7,021 bases of DNA from DATBDM01 sp036269915. GTDB lineage: Bacteria; Actinomycetota; Thermoleophilia; Solirubrobacterales; Solirubrobacteraceae. Below the pieces are notes generated by a model that was not told the DNA's origin, did no database searches, and saw only the letters and a program-made list of their open reading frames with translations. Every line of letters starts with the position of its first letter. The first letter of the stretch is position 1. The position numbers and the translations under genes were made by a program. Shown piece after piece: positions 5,416-7,021 of this stretch. The stretch spans positions 1 to 7,021 of the forward strand of contig DATBDM010000009.1 of the NCBI GenBank assembly GCA_036269915.1. Direction: 5' to 3'.

Positions 5416-5892
5416 GTGCGCTCGGGGACCATCGTGATCAGCTACGACGGCACCCGGGCCTCCGAGCACGCGCTGCGGGAGGCCGCCGGGCTGCTCGGCC
5501 CCCGGCCCGCGCTGATCGTCGTCGTCTACAAGGCGGGTCTGGCGTTCGAGCTGGTCGAGCTGCCCGCCAGCTCGATCGGCCTGCCCCCCGCGCCGCTGGA
5601 CATCCGCACGGCCCTCGAGGTCGACCAGAACATCTACGAGGGCGCGCAGCGGGCCGCCGAGCACGCGGCCGGCCTGGCCCGCATGCTCGGCATGGAGGCG
5701 GAGGGCCTGGTCGTGGCCGAGGATCCGGAGATCAGCGTGGCGAAGACGCTGCTCCGTCTCGCCCGCGAGAGCGATGCCGGCGCGCTGGTGGTCGGCTCGC
5801 ACCGTCACGGCCCGATCCTGGGCAGCGTGTCGCGCGAGGTCGTCCGCGACGCGACGTGCCCCGTGCTGGTCGTGCGCGAGCCGCCGGACTGA
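5416..5892 (+). CDS. Universal stress protein, UspA fold, with a shortened nucleotide loop
   Basis: A 158-residue single-domain Usp. Strand 1 and helix 1 are TIVISYDGTRASEHALREAA (Asp11 at the usual adenine-contacting position), followed by LIVVVYKAG (33-41). The C-terminal half holds DAGALVVGSHRHG (120-132), then GSVSREVVRDATCPVLVV (136-153), the classic end of the family. ATP-binding members have G-2x-G-9x-G-(S/T); here Gly127 to Gly136-Ser137 spans 9 positions where the usual spacing is 13, and the second Gly is Arg130, so about four loop residues are missing and ATP binding may be weak or lost. The role is probably survival or dormancy signalling under stress (family knowledge). The GTG start at 5416 is the only in-frame option after the TGA at 5410-5412. 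The gene ends 7 bp from the clpB stop codon. Confidence 0.9.
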   Translation: MRSGTIVISYDGTRASEHALREAAGLLGPRPALIVVVYKAGLAFELVELPASSIGLPPAPLDIRTALEVDQNIYEGAQRAAEHAAGLARMLGMEAEGLVVAEDPEISVAKTLLRLARESDAGALVVGSHRHGPILGSVSREVVRDATCPVLVVREPPD

Positions 5893-5903
5893 CACATGGT
5901 CAG
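5889..5903. other. Short inverted repeat spanning both convergent stop codons
   Basis: CTGAC (5889-5893) and GTCAG (5899-5903) are perfectly inverted around ACATG. The TGA of usp (5890-5892) lies in the left arm, and the TGA of clpB (5902-5900, minus strand) lies in the right arm. A 5-bp stem is short for a terminator and may only reflect the two opposing stop codons. Confidence 0.3.
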
Positions 5904-7021
5904 GCGCCCACCGCCTCCGCCGGCCGCTCCTGGCGATCCGCCGGATCCTCCCAGTGCACGACGAGCTCGTCGCCCTCGGCATCGACGATGATCCGCGCGC
6001 CATCGCCGAGCTGGCCGGCGATGAGGCCACGCCCGATCCGCGTCTCGACCTCGCGCTGGATGTAGCGGCGCAGCGGCCGCGCGCCGTACACCGGGTCGTA
6101 GCCGTGCCGCGCGATCAGCGCCTCGGCCTGCTCGGTCAGCTCGAGCGTCATCCGGCGCTCGCCCAAACGCTCAGCCACCGTCGCGACCTGCAGCTCGACG
6201 ATGCGCTCGATCTCCTCCATCGTGAGCGGCTTGAACAGCACGATCTCGTCGACGCGGTTGAGGAACTCCGGCCGGAAGTGCCCGCGTAGCTCGTCCATCA
6301 CGCGGTCGCGCGCCTCGGGCTCGATCTCGCCGCGGTCGGTGATGCCGTCGAGCAGGTACAGCGAGCCGATGTTCGAGGTCATGATGATCACGGTGTTGCG
6401 GAAGTCGACCGTGTGCCCCTGGGCGTCGGTCAGGCGGCCGTCGTCGAGGATCTGCAGCATCGTGTTGAACACGTCCGCGTGGGCCTTCTCGATCTCGTCG
6501 AACAGGACCACCGAGTACGGCTTGCGGCGCACGGCCTCGGTCAGCTGGCCGCCCTCCTCGAAACCGACGTAGCCGGGAGGCGCGCCCATCAACCGGCTGA
6601 CCGTGTGGCGCTCCTGGTACTCGGACATGTCGAGCCGGATGATGTTGTCCTCCGAGTCGAACAGCGACTCGGCGAGCGCACGCGAGAGCTCGGTCTTCCC
6701 CACGCCGGTCGGCCCGAGGAAGATGAATGACCCGATCGGGCGCCGCGGGTCCTTGATCCCGGCGCGCGCGCGGATCACCGCGTCGGCCACGAGGCGGACC
6801 GCCTCATCCTGGCCGATCACGCGCTGGTGCAGCACCTCGTCGAGGCGCAGCAGCTTCTCGCGCTCGCTCTCGACCAGCCGGGCGAGCGGGATGCCCGTCC
6901 AGCGCGCCACGATCTCGGCGATCTCGTCCTCGGTGACCTCCTCGCGCAGCAGGCGCTCGCCCTGGCGCCCGGCCAGGCGCTCCTCCTCGGCCTGCAGCCG
7001 GCGCTCGAGCTCGGGCAGCTT
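5900..7021 (-). CDS. clpB: ATP-dependent disaggregase ClpB, C-terminal part (truncated by the window edge)
   Basis: The frame is open to the right edge and gives the last 373 residues of an Hsp100 chaperone that, with DnaK/DnaJ/GrpE, pulls proteins out of aggregates. In order: the end of the middle coiled-coil domain (residues 1-30 of the fragment), the linker EDEIAEIVARWTGIP, and nucleotide-binding domain 2 with Walker A GPTGVGKT (103-110), pore loop GYVG (150-153), Walker B VVLFDE (171-176), sensor-1 TSN (215-217), arginine finger Arg256 in EFLNR, and sensor-2 GARPLRR (313-319). All key residues are intact. There is no IGF/IGL loop for ClpP, and the linker and M-domain favour ClpB over ClpC. 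The C-terminus has a polar tail after VVHW. The start codon, N-domain, NBD1 and promoter lie outside the window. Confidence 0.96.
   Translation of the reverse strand, partial: KLPELERRLQAEEERLAGRQGERLLREEVTEDEIAEIVARWTGIPLARLVESEREKLLRLDEVLHQRVIGQDEAVRLVADAVIRARAGIKDPRRPIGSFIFLGPTGVGKTELSRALAESLFDSEDNIIRLDMSEYQERHTVSRLMGAPPGYVGFEEGGQLTEAVRRKPYSVVLFDEIEKAHADVFNTMLQILDDGRLTDAQGHTVDFRNTVIIMTSNIGSLYLLDGITDRGEIEPEARDRVMDELRGHFRPEFLNRVDEIVLFKPLTMEEIERIVELQVATVAERLGERRMTLELTEQAEALIARHGYDPVYGARPLRRYIQREVETRIGRGLIAGQLGDGARIIVDAEGDELVVHWEDPADRQERPAEAVGA

Overview
The window comes from a very GC-rich bacterial chromosome with third codon positions almost all G or C. The gene content (a GT4 trehalose synthase of the TreT type, a phosphoribosyltransferase/erythromycin-esterase fusion, a UspA-fold protein, ClpB and a sigma-70 family factor) suggests a soil actinobacterium. 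Thermoleophilia (Solirubrobacter or Conexibacter-like) is my best guess from overall character, but no marker gene is present to prove it. The window shows no rRNA, tRNA, CRISPR array, transposase or phage module.

Layout from left to right: the last 25 codons of an unrecognised plus-strand gene (1-78); a spacer of about 200 bp; a plus-strand sigma factor (277-1098); a convergent spacer almost completely filled by nested inverted repeats (1098-1258); a minus-strand two-gene unit made of the PRT-esterase fusion (3591 to 1648) followed 15 bp later by a small conserved hypothetical protein (1632 to 1267); a 71-bp divergent spacer; plus-strand treT-like trehalose synthase (3663-5081); a small minus-strand helical protein (5366 to 5094); a plus-strand universal stress protein (5416-5892); and, convergent and only 7 bp away, the C-terminal part of clpB (minus strand, 5900 to beyond the right edge).

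Functionally the genes read as a compact stress-protection neighbourhood: an alternative sigma factor, compatible-solute synthesis (trehalose), a universal stress protein and the ClpB disaggregase. The PRT-esterase fusion and its small partner have no firmly known function. The strands alternate, so this is a set of short transcription units and not one operon. Two plus-strand genes (treT and usp) have a -10-like hexamer exactly 12 nt upstream of the start codon and no properly spaced Shine-Dalgarno, which suggests leaderless mRNAs.

The points most worth a second look are the nested inverted-repeat element between the sigma factor and the small hypothetical gene, the two-domain PRT-esterase fusion with its tightly coupled partner, the sigma factor's mosaic look (region 2 resembling SigB/SigF, region 4 resembling RpoD), and the shortened nucleotide-binding loop of the Usp. 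I do not see convincing evidence for a wholly new defence or mobile system.
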